DNA of 64,000 nt, taken from positions 63,631,251 to 63,695,250 of the forward strand of contig OX123188.2 in assembly GCA_944739405.2 (NCBI GenBank). Reading direction: 5' to 3'. The position numbers and the translations under genes are program-made. The notes below the pieces were generated by a model. That model had not been told where the DNA came from, ran no database searches, and saw only the letters and a list, made by a program, of their open reading frames with translations. This DNA is from Euclidia mi (Eukaryota > Arthropoda > Insecta > Lepidoptera > Erebidae). Positions 12,625-23,189 of the stretch are shown here, piece by piece. Within the stretch, counting starts at the first letter, position 1. Each line of letters opens with the position of its first letter.

Positions 12625-13870
12625 AGGTCGGAGAGCATAGTCCTATCCGAATTATAGCAAGTTTGGGATGTTCTATGTTTAAATAAAAATACAGATCTCT
12701 ATCACTACATACTATTTAAAAGAAAGAAATCCATTTGTTAATATTGAAAATTATAAAAGATGTACTCTTACTTTGACTGGCCGTATGTGTGGCGCAGTAG
12801 TTACCTCGCCGTTTAGAACTGTGCTAAGTGCTGTAGGTTCGATCCGTACAAGTGTTGTGTGACTCATAAACTGTTGTTTCGGTTTTATGTGTCCTCGTTT
12901 ATTAATATTTGTAAAGTCTTTCGCGACATAGGATTCATTCTTAGCGAAAACGCTTTCTTGAAACAAATCTAAACAGCATGGATAGATATAGATATGATTT
13001 GTTAACTGAGGTCGTCGTTGAATACAAGACAGTAAATATTTATAAGATAACTTGTCAGCATTTTTATATGAACTCTCAATTGAGTCTCTCTATTTCATGT
13101 AATTTGCAGAAATTCGTATGTAAATAAACGAGTTCATTCAATACGGATTTGTTGGTCGCGCCAAACTAAACATTGTTTGTTACTGGCACGTAATTCGTAT
13201 ACTGGTTTAACTTTCCCAAGATATTAGCAATATAGAGATAAATACTTTTTAACGCGAATCTGCAGAACAAACGGATCTCACACCACCGACACGTGCTTAT
13301 CCAGTTGCTAATAGAAGTGCTTGTACCAGTATTGAAACTGTCATAGCTGATAGCTATATTAAATAGTGGATTAATATAGTTTGAATACAATAGGCGAATA
13401 CACGGCGTAAAGCAAGAAGTTCAACAGCATATGGAGGAGTACGTGTTAGATTACTAGAATGTGTAGGTAAGACGATACTAGGTGTTGAGTTTCTATGCAC
13501 TTAGGCAAGCGGTCGAAAATTCAGCCACATGTGCGCTGGCACGACTGCCAAGTTGCGATGTGCTTAGTTTCGCGCTGAAACGCTACACAACGTTATATCT
13601 CTTCACGTGAGTATGAATCGTTATTTGATTTACTACGAGTAGCTACATCATCTAGCCGAGGACGGAATACTTTACGTGATGATTACTCAAGTTTGTTTTC
13701 ACCAAACATTACTGGGGTGTATTATCCTAATTTAATTACATTATTTGTTATACATTATCCTATTCATGTAAAGGTTTAGGATAAGTTACGCATTTGATAT
13801 GCACACTGGATAAAATTCACTACCTTTAGTTTATTTTTATATTAGAAATCTCTTAAAAACGCAACTCTCT

Positions 13871-14880
13871 GTTGCTTATAATGGTTTTTACAATACATAA
13901 TCAGATATTCAGAAATTATTTTGCACCAATTTTAGTATAGAGCAATTAAACCGATACTTTTTGAGTTTCCTTATTCAATATACCTACTTACATTAATGTC
14001 ATAATTTTTATTCAGGAGGTGTTCAGCTATTACACAGAAACATATTTTTACAGAAAGATATTTTGATTATTTATGAATAAACGTAGCTGCATATATATAG
14101 AACATTTTAGTATTTATTTTTATTTTATGTACTTCTAAATTGATTAGGTACCTATATACTATCCTCTTATACCTACTTAAAGGTTTCGACGCTCACATTT
14201 AGCTCTTACGCACTGAATATAGACTATCTAAATGCCTTCTGCCCATTATTTCTCCTAGTAGAGAAGTGAAAATTTTGCGGCCGAAGAAAGGATGTGTATT
14301 AATCAGTAGAATCTTTGTGTGAGTGGTGTGCACCGGCCAATGAGGCTCGTAGAAACGGTGGTGCTTTTGCCGCCTGCGATATACTACGAAATTCAATATT
14401 CGATCTATAGATAGATCTGTAGATTTTAGATTCGTTTTTGACATAAGCTCTGACATTCTGTCAGAATATATCTGGTTGGACCAGTAAGCGGACCTTGGGC
14501 TCCAAGACAACACGTCTTGATGGTGATGACTTAAGTATAGACACATTACATTTTTATTTACAATCACATAGGTAAATATTGTGTATGAAAGTATGCAGTT
14601 GTGATAGAAGATGCTCTTTAAACCACAATTAATATACATCTCGTTTTTGATCCTTCAAGTAGGTTCTACTATCTTTTGGTATAGGCATATATCTTGCAGT
14701 ATGTATAATAATTTACACATAGTGTTGTATCGTGTGGACGTGTGGGTATTGAACTCACAACAGCGCCACACGCTAAAACCATTAGGACGTCCAAAACCAC
14801 TACTACACTTATTGATATTTTAGGTTCTTGTTACTTAGGTACACGAACTTTTGTCAGTCAATTGATATTTTTCTAGCTAC
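13871..14880. other. Intergenic sequence without recognised gene
   Basis: AT-rich sequence between the end of unit B and a LINE fragment. It holds only short accidental frames, the longest being 146 codons on the minus strand at 14,199-14,639, with no motif I recognise. I see no convincing repeat boundary. Confidence 0.5.
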
Positions 14881-15010
14881 AATGAGAAGTCGTTTGATGC
14901 GTGTGGCTCAAGATAGGTCTGTGTGGAGAACCTTGGAGGAGGCCTATGTTCAGCATTGGACGGCCGAGAGTCTCGGTCCTCAAGCTGAGTGGGCCGTCTT
15001 TCTTCACTAG
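14881..15010 (+). pseudogene. LINE reverse-transcriptase C-terminal fragment
   Basis: The plus-strand frame contains MRSRLMRVAQDRSVWRTLEE followed by AYVQHWT. The pattern AQDRxxWRxLEEAYxQxWT is the characteristic C-terminus of ORF2 in RTE/R1-type LINEs of moths. Only the last approximately 40 residues remain, with a stop near 15,010. No upstream reverse-transcriptase domain is visible, so this is a 5'-truncated copy, as usual for target-primed insertion. Confidence 0.7.
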
Positions 15011-15726
15011 TAGCATCACGTATATGCTCGATCAATTACGTGGGATCTAGAATATTCATAGCAAAATTTCGGGAAATTCCTTCTTAGTGTACCCTTACGG
15101 TCCCCATACATGCCAAATGTCGACTTCCTGCACCCAATAGGCAGACATAGCAAACTTGAATTTACCAATTTTGTTTAAAAAACGTTACTTCTAGTATTCC
15201 CTACCAAGACTCGCTATAGTAGATTACTAAGTACATCTAATAATTAGTTTACACACTTTGATATGTAGGTACCCACATGGTACAATAGTAACCCAGCTGC
15301 AATTAACATGCACAAAGCTCTGGCGTCAATAGTTCGTCGAGATAAACATCTTAGTAATTTTGCGTTCGTTGATTCATTTCTTTCAGTTCTTTTCATTCAG
15401 TTCTTAGGAGACAAGAAAGAAGAAGGAAAAAAAATACAAAAGATGATTAAATAAAGAAAGCTTTTTGTGATATTCGTGAGAAGTAGAAATCAATAAAACA
15501 AATATGTACATAATTATGTAAAAATTATGCTATTCCAAAGACCACAATATTGGACAACATGTATCGTTATTTTTTTATCTTTGATTTTAAGTTCGATCGA
15601 TGTTGAGAACAATAAATAGTCATTTATAGTTTCTTTAAAGTGATTTAATAATGATAATAATGTAGATTTTTTATAACTTTAATCTTAAATGTAGAAATTG
15701 TTAAAAGCCAATCTTTCTTTAGATTG
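15011..15726. other. AT-rich intergenic stretch with a Helitron-like scrap
   Basis: Bases about 15,040-15,160 (CAAAATTTCGGGAAATTCC and onward) match the body of the repeat family found at 47,340-48,160 and 52,851-53,043. The remainder holds no ORF or repeat I recognise. Confidence 0.45.
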
Positions 15727-15778
15727 TCTTAACAATATCACCCTTATATAAAGGATTATAAGGCTGATATTGTTAAGA
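15727..15778. repeat. Short hairpin, 22-bp stem
   Basis: The left arm 15,727-15,748 (TCTTAACAATATCACCCTTA and two more bases) pairs with 15,757-15,778 with one mismatch and an 8-nt loop. There is no flanking T tract or ORF, so a terminator is not suggested. It belongs to the set of perfect or near-perfect short hairpins scattered through the window. Confidence 0.7.
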
Positions 15779-15788
15779 CTAAGCTGGT

Positions 15789-16025
15789 GGACGCGAACTG
15801 GTCCACAGGTGGACGCAATTTGGATTTTTTGGACGCAAACTGGGTAAAATGCCATATTTTGAAGTTTGTCTATTTAAAAAAAAACACAACAAGTTTCGAA
15901 AAAAACTGAAAGTTATTTTTAAAAGAGACTATATAATGAACGCATTACATAAATTTTTCATTGAATAAATTTGCTGGAACATTTTTATTTTCTCCTTCAA
16001 ACTTGCCAACTGCACTAAATGGACG
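15789..16025 (+). repeat. Interspersed TGGACGC motif run
   Basis: The heptamer TGGACGC recurs at about 15,788, 15,812, 15,830 and 16,020, three times followed by an AA(C/T)TGG- or AATTTGG-like end. It ends against the SINE at 16,030. The spacing is irregular, so it is not a clean tandem array. It may be the edge of an unrecognised element. Confidence 0.4.
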
Positions 16026-16029
16026 CGAA

Positions 16030-16365
16030 CAGGCGAAATGATCCTACCTTAGTCTCACGTAATAAGGGGCGAGCCTATTGCCGTACCGGGCACATTTCCA
16101 GACTCCGTGCTGCTACTGGGAATTTAGTGACAGATTACCCAATAACACTGCCCGACCCAGGAATCGAACCCGGGACCTCCCGATCCCACGCGCACATTTA
16201 TGCCGCGAGACCAACGAGGCAGTCGTATAGGGTTTGATGTCGAGTTTTCCGTCTCTATGCAAAGATTGTATTTGCATCGTGTTATCCCTTAGTCGCCTCT
16301 TACGACACCCACGGGAAGATAGGGGGTGGTGACGCTTGTATTCTATGCCGTCAACCACACGGCAG
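16030..16365 (-). mobile_element. tRNA-derived SINE (second family)
   Basis: Read on the minus strand it contains a tRNA-like B box (GGTTCGATTCCTGGGTCGGG at about 16,150-16,170), then the shared body with TGTGCCCGGTACGGCAATAG and CTCGCCCCTTATTACGTGAG. The outer part reads ACGACACCCACGGG and ends at the GCCGTCAACCACACGG block. A close copy lies at 56,370-56,752. ORFs called here are by-products of the repeat. Confidence 0.75.
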
Positions 16366-16559
16366 TTTATATAAATATTTTGTAAAAAATAATAAATTGC
16401 TTAGTTCACCCCATAATAAGTATGTAACATAAAATACAGGCTGATTTTTAATTGGTTTTGGAGCGAAAGCCATCTTATTACATATCGTTAATAGAACCTA
16501 ACCAGCTAATAATATTTGAAATATAAGCTAAAAAAATCTTGATAAATTAATTAATTTAA

Positions 16560-16768
16560 TAGTACTAGAACACGAAGTATCACTGCCGCACACTGGCGAA
16601 GTACGAGCGATCGTGTCACACACGCACTGGCAGTTATTACCGCCCTCCCACTCCCCGCCATGCGCACGCGCCACCCTCCGCTGCAGGGCGCCAGCAGGGG
16701 GCGGGGGCGGGGCGGCGGCGCGGCGGGGTGCGGCCCGTGCGGCGCCCGCGCAAGTTGACCTTCAGTCT
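16560..16768. promoter_or_regulatory. CpG-rich block, possible promoter
   Basis: This patch is strikingly GC- and CpG-rich against AT-rich surroundings, with G/C runs such as GGGGGCGGGGGCGGGGCGG at about 16,697-16,715. There is no TATA box. Together with the good splice donor at 17,309 downstream it could be a promoter with a noncoding first exon. No coding exon is linked, and CpG-rich transposon ends could look the same. Confidence 0.3.
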
Positions 16769-17040
16769 TAATGGCTGTAACACACGCTCGAACTTGGTCC
16801 GGACAGACCACGGATTTGCTCCGCCTCCCGACCAAATCTGCCCGTCTGTAGAGTAGTCCGGCGAACATAATTATTATTAATTGAGTCCGCCTCGGTCTGC
16901 TAGTTTGCAGATCGGTCGGATCGGATATGGCTTACGTGAAGCAACTGTCCGATCCGGTCGTCTGTAGCGAGAGCGGATTTGGTCCGCCGGACCAACGGGT
17001 TTTGTCCGCCGGACAAGTTCGAGCGTGTGTTACGGCTATA
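16769..17040. mobile_element. MITE with approximately 25-bp TIRs
   Basis: The left end GGCTGTAACACACGCTCGAA and the right end, reverse complement GCCGTAACACACGCTCGAAC, form terminal inverted repeats continuing into TTG(G)TCCGG. The core is filled with repeated GGTCCG and CCGGAC motifs. It is about 272 bp with no ORF. The target duplication is not clear, so the superfamily is unassigned. Confidence 0.65.
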
Positions 17041-17308
17041 AGAGATTAGGTCAATGGGACAGTCGTATATCACGCTCCCGTCACTCTGTGTCCGTGTTAC
17101 GTAATTAAACTACAATCGTGGATCCTTACAATACTGATGTGTTCGCTAGTGGATTGATAGGCCGCAACCTGACCTGACTCCATAGGGTTTTATTAGTGGA
17201 TCAAGGTTATAAGATTTGTGTACAAAGAAGAAACGGAGTCGCGAGAACGCGAGAAACATGTGTGTGCAAATGTGTAAATTGATTGTGATGTAAGCAGAAG
17301 ACTGTAAA
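17041..17308 (+). other. Possible noncoding 5' exon ending at a strong splice donor
   Basis: The stretch after the MITE contains only very short upstream frames and ends in CTGTAAAG followed by GTAAGTGATT at 17,309, a near-consensus insect donor. If transcribed from the CpG-rich block it would be a 5' UTR exon. I could not find a matching coding exon downstream, so this is a weak proposal. Confidence 0.25.
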
Positions 17309-17677
17309 GGTAAGTGATTTGCTTTACTCATTGTTGTGAATACCATCGTTGATAACATGTTTTAAACACGCCAGAAATAAGTAAATACCTAAATTCGGCT
17401 TTTACTAGTTATTGAAAATGATTATGTACCGACGATTAATACGTAAATAACAATAAGTTCTACTTTTCGTCCACTAGTTTATTATGATTGCGTGAACCCA
17501 CAGCTTATTTCTGTTGACTTACGAAGGAATAGGTAGGTACAGCTATTTAGTTACATGTGTTTATTATTTTAATTATTAGGTATGTGCTTAAAATTAATGA
17601 AGTTGTCATCGTAATTAATTTGTGTTTTGTAAGTAAGTACGTAAATTAGGTATCACTATCCATCCGTACTTCTTATG

Positions 17678-17910
17678 CTGGGGCCTGCCTCACTACCGGC
17701 TAACGTCAATGTCTGCTAGCGCGATAACTATTGCGATATTTTTTTAAAGTAAGTGACTAAAACGTCAACGTGAATGCCCATCATTGGCGATAAAAACGCC
17801 AAACGCTAATGTTAATACCGGTGTCAAATTATCGCGTTAAATCGTGGCTACACCTAAGGTTAACGTACATTATCGCAATAATTAATGGCATTTCTCGTTA
17901 GTATAGCCCC
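17678..17910. mobile_element. Possible MITE with CTGGGGC ends
   Basis: CTGGGGC at the left and GCCCCAG at the right are followed inward by related CTAACG sequences. The interior is rich in CG-containing words such as TATCGCGTTA. The inverted ends are short and imperfect, and the target duplication is unclear. Confidence 0.4.
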
Positions 17911-17981
17911 AGTAGAAGTGCTTTGCTGACTGATACGTGTTTTATGGGTAGGTAGTTACCTACTGTTACACGCGCTGTACG

Positions 17982-18037
17982 GTACCTAAAACAGCTGTTG
18001 ACCTCGCCGCGCGACGTCAACAGCTGTTTTTAGGTAC
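17982..18037. repeat. Short hairpin abutting a transposon end
   Basis: GTACCTAAAACAGCTGTTGA and one more base (17,982-18,002) pair with 18,016-18,037 with a single bulged T and a 13-nt loop. The right arm runs directly into the TA target of the TIR element that starts at 18,037. Confidence 0.7.
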
Positions 18038-18402
18038 AGTCAACAGCAAAAGTAGATGATCAAAATCAGAAATCAAATATTAATGAACGGAGTTCGCGTC
18101 AGAACTATGTGACGTCAAAGTAAATCAAAAGTATGTGATTGTAAATTATACCAATCATTTGCTACTAGTACAGCTGCCATATATTCGTGATCAGTAAAAT
18201 TCATCAATATTGTATTCGAAATGCAAATTTATATTATTGTACATGACATCCGAATTACAGATTGACATTAAAGAGTTTCGATACTTGGATTTTTGCACTA
18301 TTCCAACAGAACTCTTCAGAGAGGTTGGACTAATAAGGTTATATTTCTTTGGAACTCTTGCTAACAGTGTGACAAAAGCGCGAAGTAAATATAAATAATG
18401 CA

Positions 18403-18664
18403 TACATACATACATAGACTCACGCCTGTTTCCCCGGAGGGGTAGGCAGAGGCATACTAAACGCCCACTTTTCGCCAGTATTTTGATCCCACGTAATAGG
18501 GGGCGAGCCTATTGCCGCTTATCGGGATATTTGGTTTGCCAGAGCCTCGTCTGTTGATCGGCAGGTGCACCACTTGCAGGTGAGGTTGGCTTGGGACCCT
18601 AAGTTCTTGGTGGGAACCCTATGCACCATAATAACCATAATCACCATAATTTTATCTTAAGTGC
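18403..18664 (-). mobile_element. SINE-like insertion with 12-bp duplication
   Basis: ATAAATAATGCA occurs at 18,391-18,402 and again at 18,665-18,676, and once at the matching place in the sister element. The insert contains the common SINE body (GGGGTAGGCAGAGGC, TAGGGGGCGAGCCTATTGCC) and ends in a CCATAAT-rich tail. The last part, ATAATTTTATCTTAAGTGCA, is also the inverse of sequence just beyond the duplication. Either an inverted copying event or the insertion itself produced that hairpin. Confidence 0.7.
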
Positions 18665-18900
18665 ATAAATAATGCACTTAAGATAAAATTATCAATCTAC
18701 CTTCCGGTTTTTATACATACCTATAGAAAAACTATTTGTCACAGACACAGAAAAAGTACAACATGAAAAAAGAAACAAAACGCAAGGCATAGCATTAGCA
18801 CAGTGTAATAATATCTTTATATTGTGGCATTAGTCTGTGACAGATAGATACACTGTGTACTGTGACAGATATATTGTAGCCGACTAGGCAAAAGCAATCA

Positions 18901-19180
18901 TTGAGTTATAATTTTGTATCGCATCAGCTACTTTTGAACATTGACATAAATGCACAAACATGCAAAGATAGTAATATTTATTGAATTATGGTTTTGTATC
19001 ACATCAGTTACTTTTGAACATTGACATAAATGCACAAACATGCAAAGATAGTAATATTTATTGAATTATGGTTTTGTATCACATCAGCTACTTTTGAACA
19101 TTGACATAAATGCACAAACATGCAAAGATAGTAATATATATTGAATTATGGTTTTGTATCACATCAGTTACTTTTGAACA
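18901..19180. repeat. 80-bp tandem repeat, 3.5 copies
   Basis: TTGACATAAATGCACAAACA recurs at 18,941, 19,021 and 19,101, and TTGAATTATG at 18,981, 19,061 and 19,141, giving an 80-bp period. The sister element at 22,460-22,580 has only about 1.5 units. The array therefore expanded within this copy, or contracted in the other. Confidence 0.9.
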
Positions 19181-19271
19181 TTTGACAGAAGTTACAAAAA
19201 AGAAAATACATGAGAGATGAAATTTGGTAAAATTATATTGAATATACAAAGACTGCCTCTGTGGACCAGTG

Positions 19272-19440
19272 ACTGCCTCCGTGGTCGGGTGGATAGCGTA
19301 TGCGTCTGCTGATTGGAAGTCTCGGGTTAGATTCCCGGGTCGGGCAAAAGTGTTACTGGGTTTTTTCCAAACTCTCAGTAGCAACACGGAGTCTGGTGAT
19401 GTGCCCGGTAGCAATTCATCTGCTTTTCCGTAAAACATAA
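19272..19440 (+). mobile_element. tRNA-headed SINE inside the TIR element
   Basis: The tRNA-like head reads CCTCCGTGGTCGGGTGGATA with a B-box-like GGGTTAGATTCCCGGG (about 19,324-19,339). The body reads GGGCAAAAGTGTTACTGGG and GGAGTCTGGTGATGTGCCCG. It occurs in both TIR-element copies (mirror at 22,203-22,371), so it predates their dispersal. Another copy is at 46,625-46,830. Confidence 0.75.
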
Positions 19441-19542
19441 CAAATTAAATTACTGGGGTACTTCAAAAATAAGTATGAATAAATTATTTGCCTCATGATT
19501 ACGTGGCCTCAGTTTCATCATTTATATTTGATTTTAACTGTT

Positions 19543-20245
19543 GAGACGGGGGATGTCAGGTAGGATGTCGGGGTTCGAGAGAAACACTGCTAGGCTGAAC
19601 AGGTTCTTTATTATGTCTCACTACCGCTTACATACAGTATGACCGAACTAGGTAAGCACTGGCCTGAGCTGGCTGGAGTGTAGACTCCTGCTGCTCTCCG
19701 ACGCTCGCAGGGTAGCTGCTCGTAGGGTCACCGATGAGCTGGCCAAGGTGCGCTGCGCAGGCAGCTCTGTGGTCGAGGTTCAGGCTGAGCGGGGTCTCAA
19801 GCGGTGCAGCCGATGTGGGCCGAGCGGTCAGGCTCAGGCGTCCGTGGCCTGGCTGTAGGAGCTCATAGGCAGGAACGGAGGCTTGGGTGGCAGCTGGCTA
19901 GTAGCGGCACGTCGCCAGCAGCTCGTGGCTTGTAGCCCGTAGGAAGAAGACGGTGCAGTGAGCCCGTAGGAAGAACGTAGCCCGTAGGAAGAACCCCAGC
20001 GGGACAGTAGAAGTAGGATAGTAATAATAGTAGGTAGTAATAGTCACTACAACCATCAGCGAGACGGTGTGTAGGGCAAGTGATCGACTTAGATCGCGCA
20101 CCCATCTTATATAGATATAGGCCTATGACTCACAACTGCCTTTGGCTAGTGAACATGATCTTATTTGGTAATATTGCGAACGGCTAAGCTGGCGTTAAGC
20201 GCCTGCGAGATATTATAACGCAATACGTGTAGTATTACGTTACAA
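19543..20245. mobile_element. Insertion with 4-bp TSD TGTT, probable solo LTR
   Basis: The 703-bp insert starts GAGACGGGGGATGTC, ends GTTACAA, and is flanked by TGTT at 19,539-19,542 and 20,246-20,249. The sister TIR element has the uninterrupted site with a single TGTT near 22,104. It is GC-rich, has a TATATAG motif at about 20,108, and carries a short reiteration of AGCCCGTAGGAAGAA (about 19,937-19,995). Size and composition suit a solo LTR, although the termini are not TG...CA when the TSD is placed this way. Confidence 0.6.
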
Positions 20246-20480
20246 TGTTCACTAGTTTTGAAATTTTTCTTCAATTCTTAGTTCTGATACGAATTGAGTT
20301 TATAACTTTTGGAGTCAAAACTGATCACGAATTAATGGCAGCTGTACGAGTAGTTAATTATTGGTATAATTTACAATCACATACTTTTGAATCACTTCGA
20401 CGCCACACAGTTCTGACGCGAACTCCGTGCATTAGTATTGAATTTCTGATTTTGATCATCTACTTTTGCTGTTGACTGTA

Positions 20481-21292
20481 CCTACAGCGCGCCGACGAGT
20501 CGATCGACGATCGAGTCGCGCATTACTACGTATTTTCTAGAGTTATGGACGTTTATAACTTTTTTATTTTACGTGGTAGGTAAATTTTGATTTTGAATAT
20601 GAATAGCAGACATTTTTTCCAACGTGAGGTTTTTTTTCCTAAACCAATAAAAAATCAGCGTGTATACGTAACAACAGAAATTTGAAACATTTATTGTTGT
20701 CTCAACAAAACCATTTGTGTAAGTCGTTTGTTTTACTTATGAGTAAAGTTTTCAATGTACCGCATCTTGTAATAACGTCCGATCATTTCTGAACCCCGCT
20801 GACTAAACTACAGCTTAAAAGTTTTGTTACGTATCCACATCTATACCTATGTACATATATTGTGTGATTATTGTCCCAATTCCACTGTTAATGCTATGTG
20901 CTTCTGTATTCTGGAGATCAGTTAGGTTTTTAAAATATAACTAAACTGCTCGAGAGTATTTGCTATGCGCGTTCTACATTATTATCAAAATATAAACCTT
21001 GGGCCAACTAACAGATAATAATATTCGAATAATTTGTATATGTAGTATACAGATTCAGTTAAATGATTACTTAAATTACTCCCATCTGGCAGGCAAGTAT
21101 GTAATTCGAGTGTGTCATAATTATAAATTACTTCACGGTATTAATGTACTCTATATAAATATACCGTATGTGTCTCACAGTTACTCAACATATTTGTACA
21201 AAATTATCGCGTTATATATAATGTCACGCGCTCTCTGAAGTCCAAATCTGCTGGTAAGTAAAGTGGTGATGCCGCGCTCTCTCCCACACCTT
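20481..21292. other. Intergenic stretch, nothing recognised
   Basis: It holds a short CG-rich palindromic patch around 20,490-20,520 (GACGAGTCGATCGACGATCG) and AT-rich sequence with short chance frames. No gene or repeat boundary could be supported. Confidence 0.4.
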
Positions 21293-21371
21293 TGGAATGC
21301 CGCTATCTCTTTCTGCAAAGTAGTAATGCTCAGGGCATTACTACTTTGCAGAAAGAGATAGCGGCATTCCA
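21293..21371. repeat. Perfect 37-bp-stem hairpin
   Basis: Bases 21,293-21,329 (TGGAATGCCGCTATCTCTTT and onward) are the exact reverse complement of 21,335-21,371, with a 5-nt loop TCAGG. A perfect 37-bp stem with so small a loop looks like a recent templated inverted duplication. It could also fold as a precursor-like RNA if transcribed. Confidence 0.92.
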
Positions 21372-21869
21372 GGCCCTTCCGCCGGATCATTGCTTTAACC
21401 AATGTCCGAAGTAAGAACCACATGTGAACTGAATGCTGTGAGCTAAAGCTCCTCTGCCTAGGTAAATCATTCCACCAAGTTGTACAAGGAAGATATCTTC
21501 GACACTGTCGCGGCGGACCTTGTATAATGAATATGATAGTCGGACATATTCTCCAATCATGTGCAAGTTCCGACCAAAGCAGCCGTGAGAGGACTGGTCT
21601 AACTAATAGTCTTAGCAGCAAATTTGTCTGAAGAGCTCTACTTCGTACAAGTCTGTATAACATGTCTTTATTGAGTCAATTAATGCAATTTAGATAAACA
21701 TCTCTTTATTTCGTGACGTATCAACCGGCTTGCATTGGACATGGTTGCCAGCGTCAACTAGTACGTAAATTAACTTAATGAAGAAGTAAATGTATGTAGG
21801 TAGCAGATCCTTGAGGAATTCAGCATGAATGTTAACTATTAAATGCTAAAAGGCTCGACCGGGAAAGTA

Positions 21870-23126
21870 CAGTCAACAGCAAAAGTAGATGATCAAAATC
21901 AGAAATTCAATACTAATGAACGGAGTTCGCGTCAGAACTGTGTGGCGTCGAAGTGATTCAAAAGTATGTGATTGTAAATTATACCAATAATTAACTACTA
22001 GTACAGCTGCCATAAATTCGTGATCAGTTTTGACTCCAAAAGTTATAAACTCAATTCGCATCAGAACTAAGAAGTGAAGAAAAATTTCAAAACTAGTGAA
22101 CAGTTAAAATCAAATATAAATGATGAAACTGAGGCCACGTAATCATGAGGCAAATAATTTATTCATACTTATTTTTGAAGTACCCCAGTAATTTAATTTG
22201 TTATGTTTTACGGAAAAGCAGATGAATTGCTACCGGGCACATCACCAGACTCCATGCTGCTACTGAGAGTTTGGAAAAAACCCAGTAACACTTTTGCCCG
22301 ACCCGGGAATCTAACCCGAGACTTCCGACCAGCAGACGCATACGCTATCCACCGGACCACGGAGGCAGTCACTGGTCCACAGAGGCAGTCTTTGTATATT
22401 CAATATAATTTTACCAAATTTCATCTCTCATGTATTTTCTTTTTTGTAACTTCTGTCAAATGTTCAAAAGTAACTGATGTGATACAAAACCATAATTCAA
22501 TAAATATTACTATCTTTGCATGTTTGTGCATTTATGTCAATGTTCAAAAGTAGCTGATGCGATACAAAATTATAACTGTCACAGTACACAGTGTTTCTAT
22601 CTGTCACAGACTAATGCCACAGTATAAAGATATTATTACACTGTGCTATGCCTTACGTTTTGTTTCTTTTTTATGTTGTACTTTTTCTGTGTATGTGACA
22701 AATAGTTTTTCTATAGGTATGTATAAAAACCGGAAGGTAGATTGATAATTTTATCTTAAGTGCATTATTTATATTTACTTCGCGCTTTTGTCACACTGTT
22801 AGCAAGAGTTCCAAAGAAATATAACCTTATTAGTCCAACCTCTCTGAAGAGTTCTGTTGGAATAGTGCAAAAATCCAAGTATCGAAACTCTTTAATGTCA
22901 ATCTGTAATTCGGATGTCATGTACAATAATATAAATTTGCATTTCGAATACAATATTGATGAATTTTACTGATCACGAATATATGGATGCTGTACTAGTA
23001 GCAAATGATTGGTATAATTTACAATCACATACTTTTGATTTACTTTGACGCCACATAGTTCTGACGCGAACTCCGTTCATTAATATTTGATTTCTAATTT
23101 TGATCATCTACTTTTGCTGTTGACTG
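21870..23126 (+). mobile_element. Tc1-like nonautonomous TIR element, compact copy
   Basis: This 1,257-bp element has long TIRs beginning CAGTCAACAGCAAAAGTAGA and is flanked by TA at 21,868-21,869 and 23,127-23,128. It contains a SINE (22,203-22,371, minus strand) and no transposase. It lies in opposite orientation to the enlarged copy 1.4 kb upstream, making a second, interrupted inverted repeat in the window. Confidence 0.88.
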
Positions 23127-23189
23127 TACTACCCTCTCACAGAATATCGACGTAAAGTGGTATCTATACTGTTGGTCGTTTAGTGAGTT

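Larger units (their letters stand above)
6652..13870 (-). repeat. Right arm (B) of the inverted repeat and its outward extension
   Basis: Bases 6,652-11,169 are the reverse complement of arm A without the mariner. Bases from about 9,420 to 13,870 are also the diverged reverse complement of copy C (35,446-45,963). B is therefore the only copy in the window showing both halves of the amplified unit, roughly 7.2 kb. It contains the solo LTR, a SINE, and a cluster of three hairpins unique to B. Near 13,870 homology with C stops. Confidence 0.93.
18037..20478 (-). mobile_element. Tc1-like nonautonomous TIR element, enlarged copy
   Basis: The ends CAGTCAACAGCAAAAGTAGA and its complement are flanked by TA (18,035-18,036 and 20,479-20,480). 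The TIRs are long, about 170 bp and imperfect inward. It is the reverse complement of the 1,257-bp copy at 21,870-23,126, but enlarged by a SINE-like insertion (18,403-18,664), an 80-bp tandem expansion (18,901-19,180) and a solo-LTR-like insertion (19,543-20,245). TA targets and CAGT ends suggest the Tc1/mariner superfamily. No transposase is present. Confidence 0.85.

Noticed and set aside
18901..19180. Regularly spaced repeats that could suggest a CRISPR array.
   Set aside because: It is a simple head-to-tail 80-bp tandem without unique spacers, in an animal genome.
19863..20105. Two overlapping minus-strand frames in the GC-rich insertion.
   Set aside because: They lie inside a probable solo LTR with short reiterations; translation is repetitive and unlike a protein.
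21181..21663. 160-codon minus-strand frame across the perfect hairpin.
   Set aside because: It runs through both sides of an inverted duplication and has no family motif; likely a by-product.
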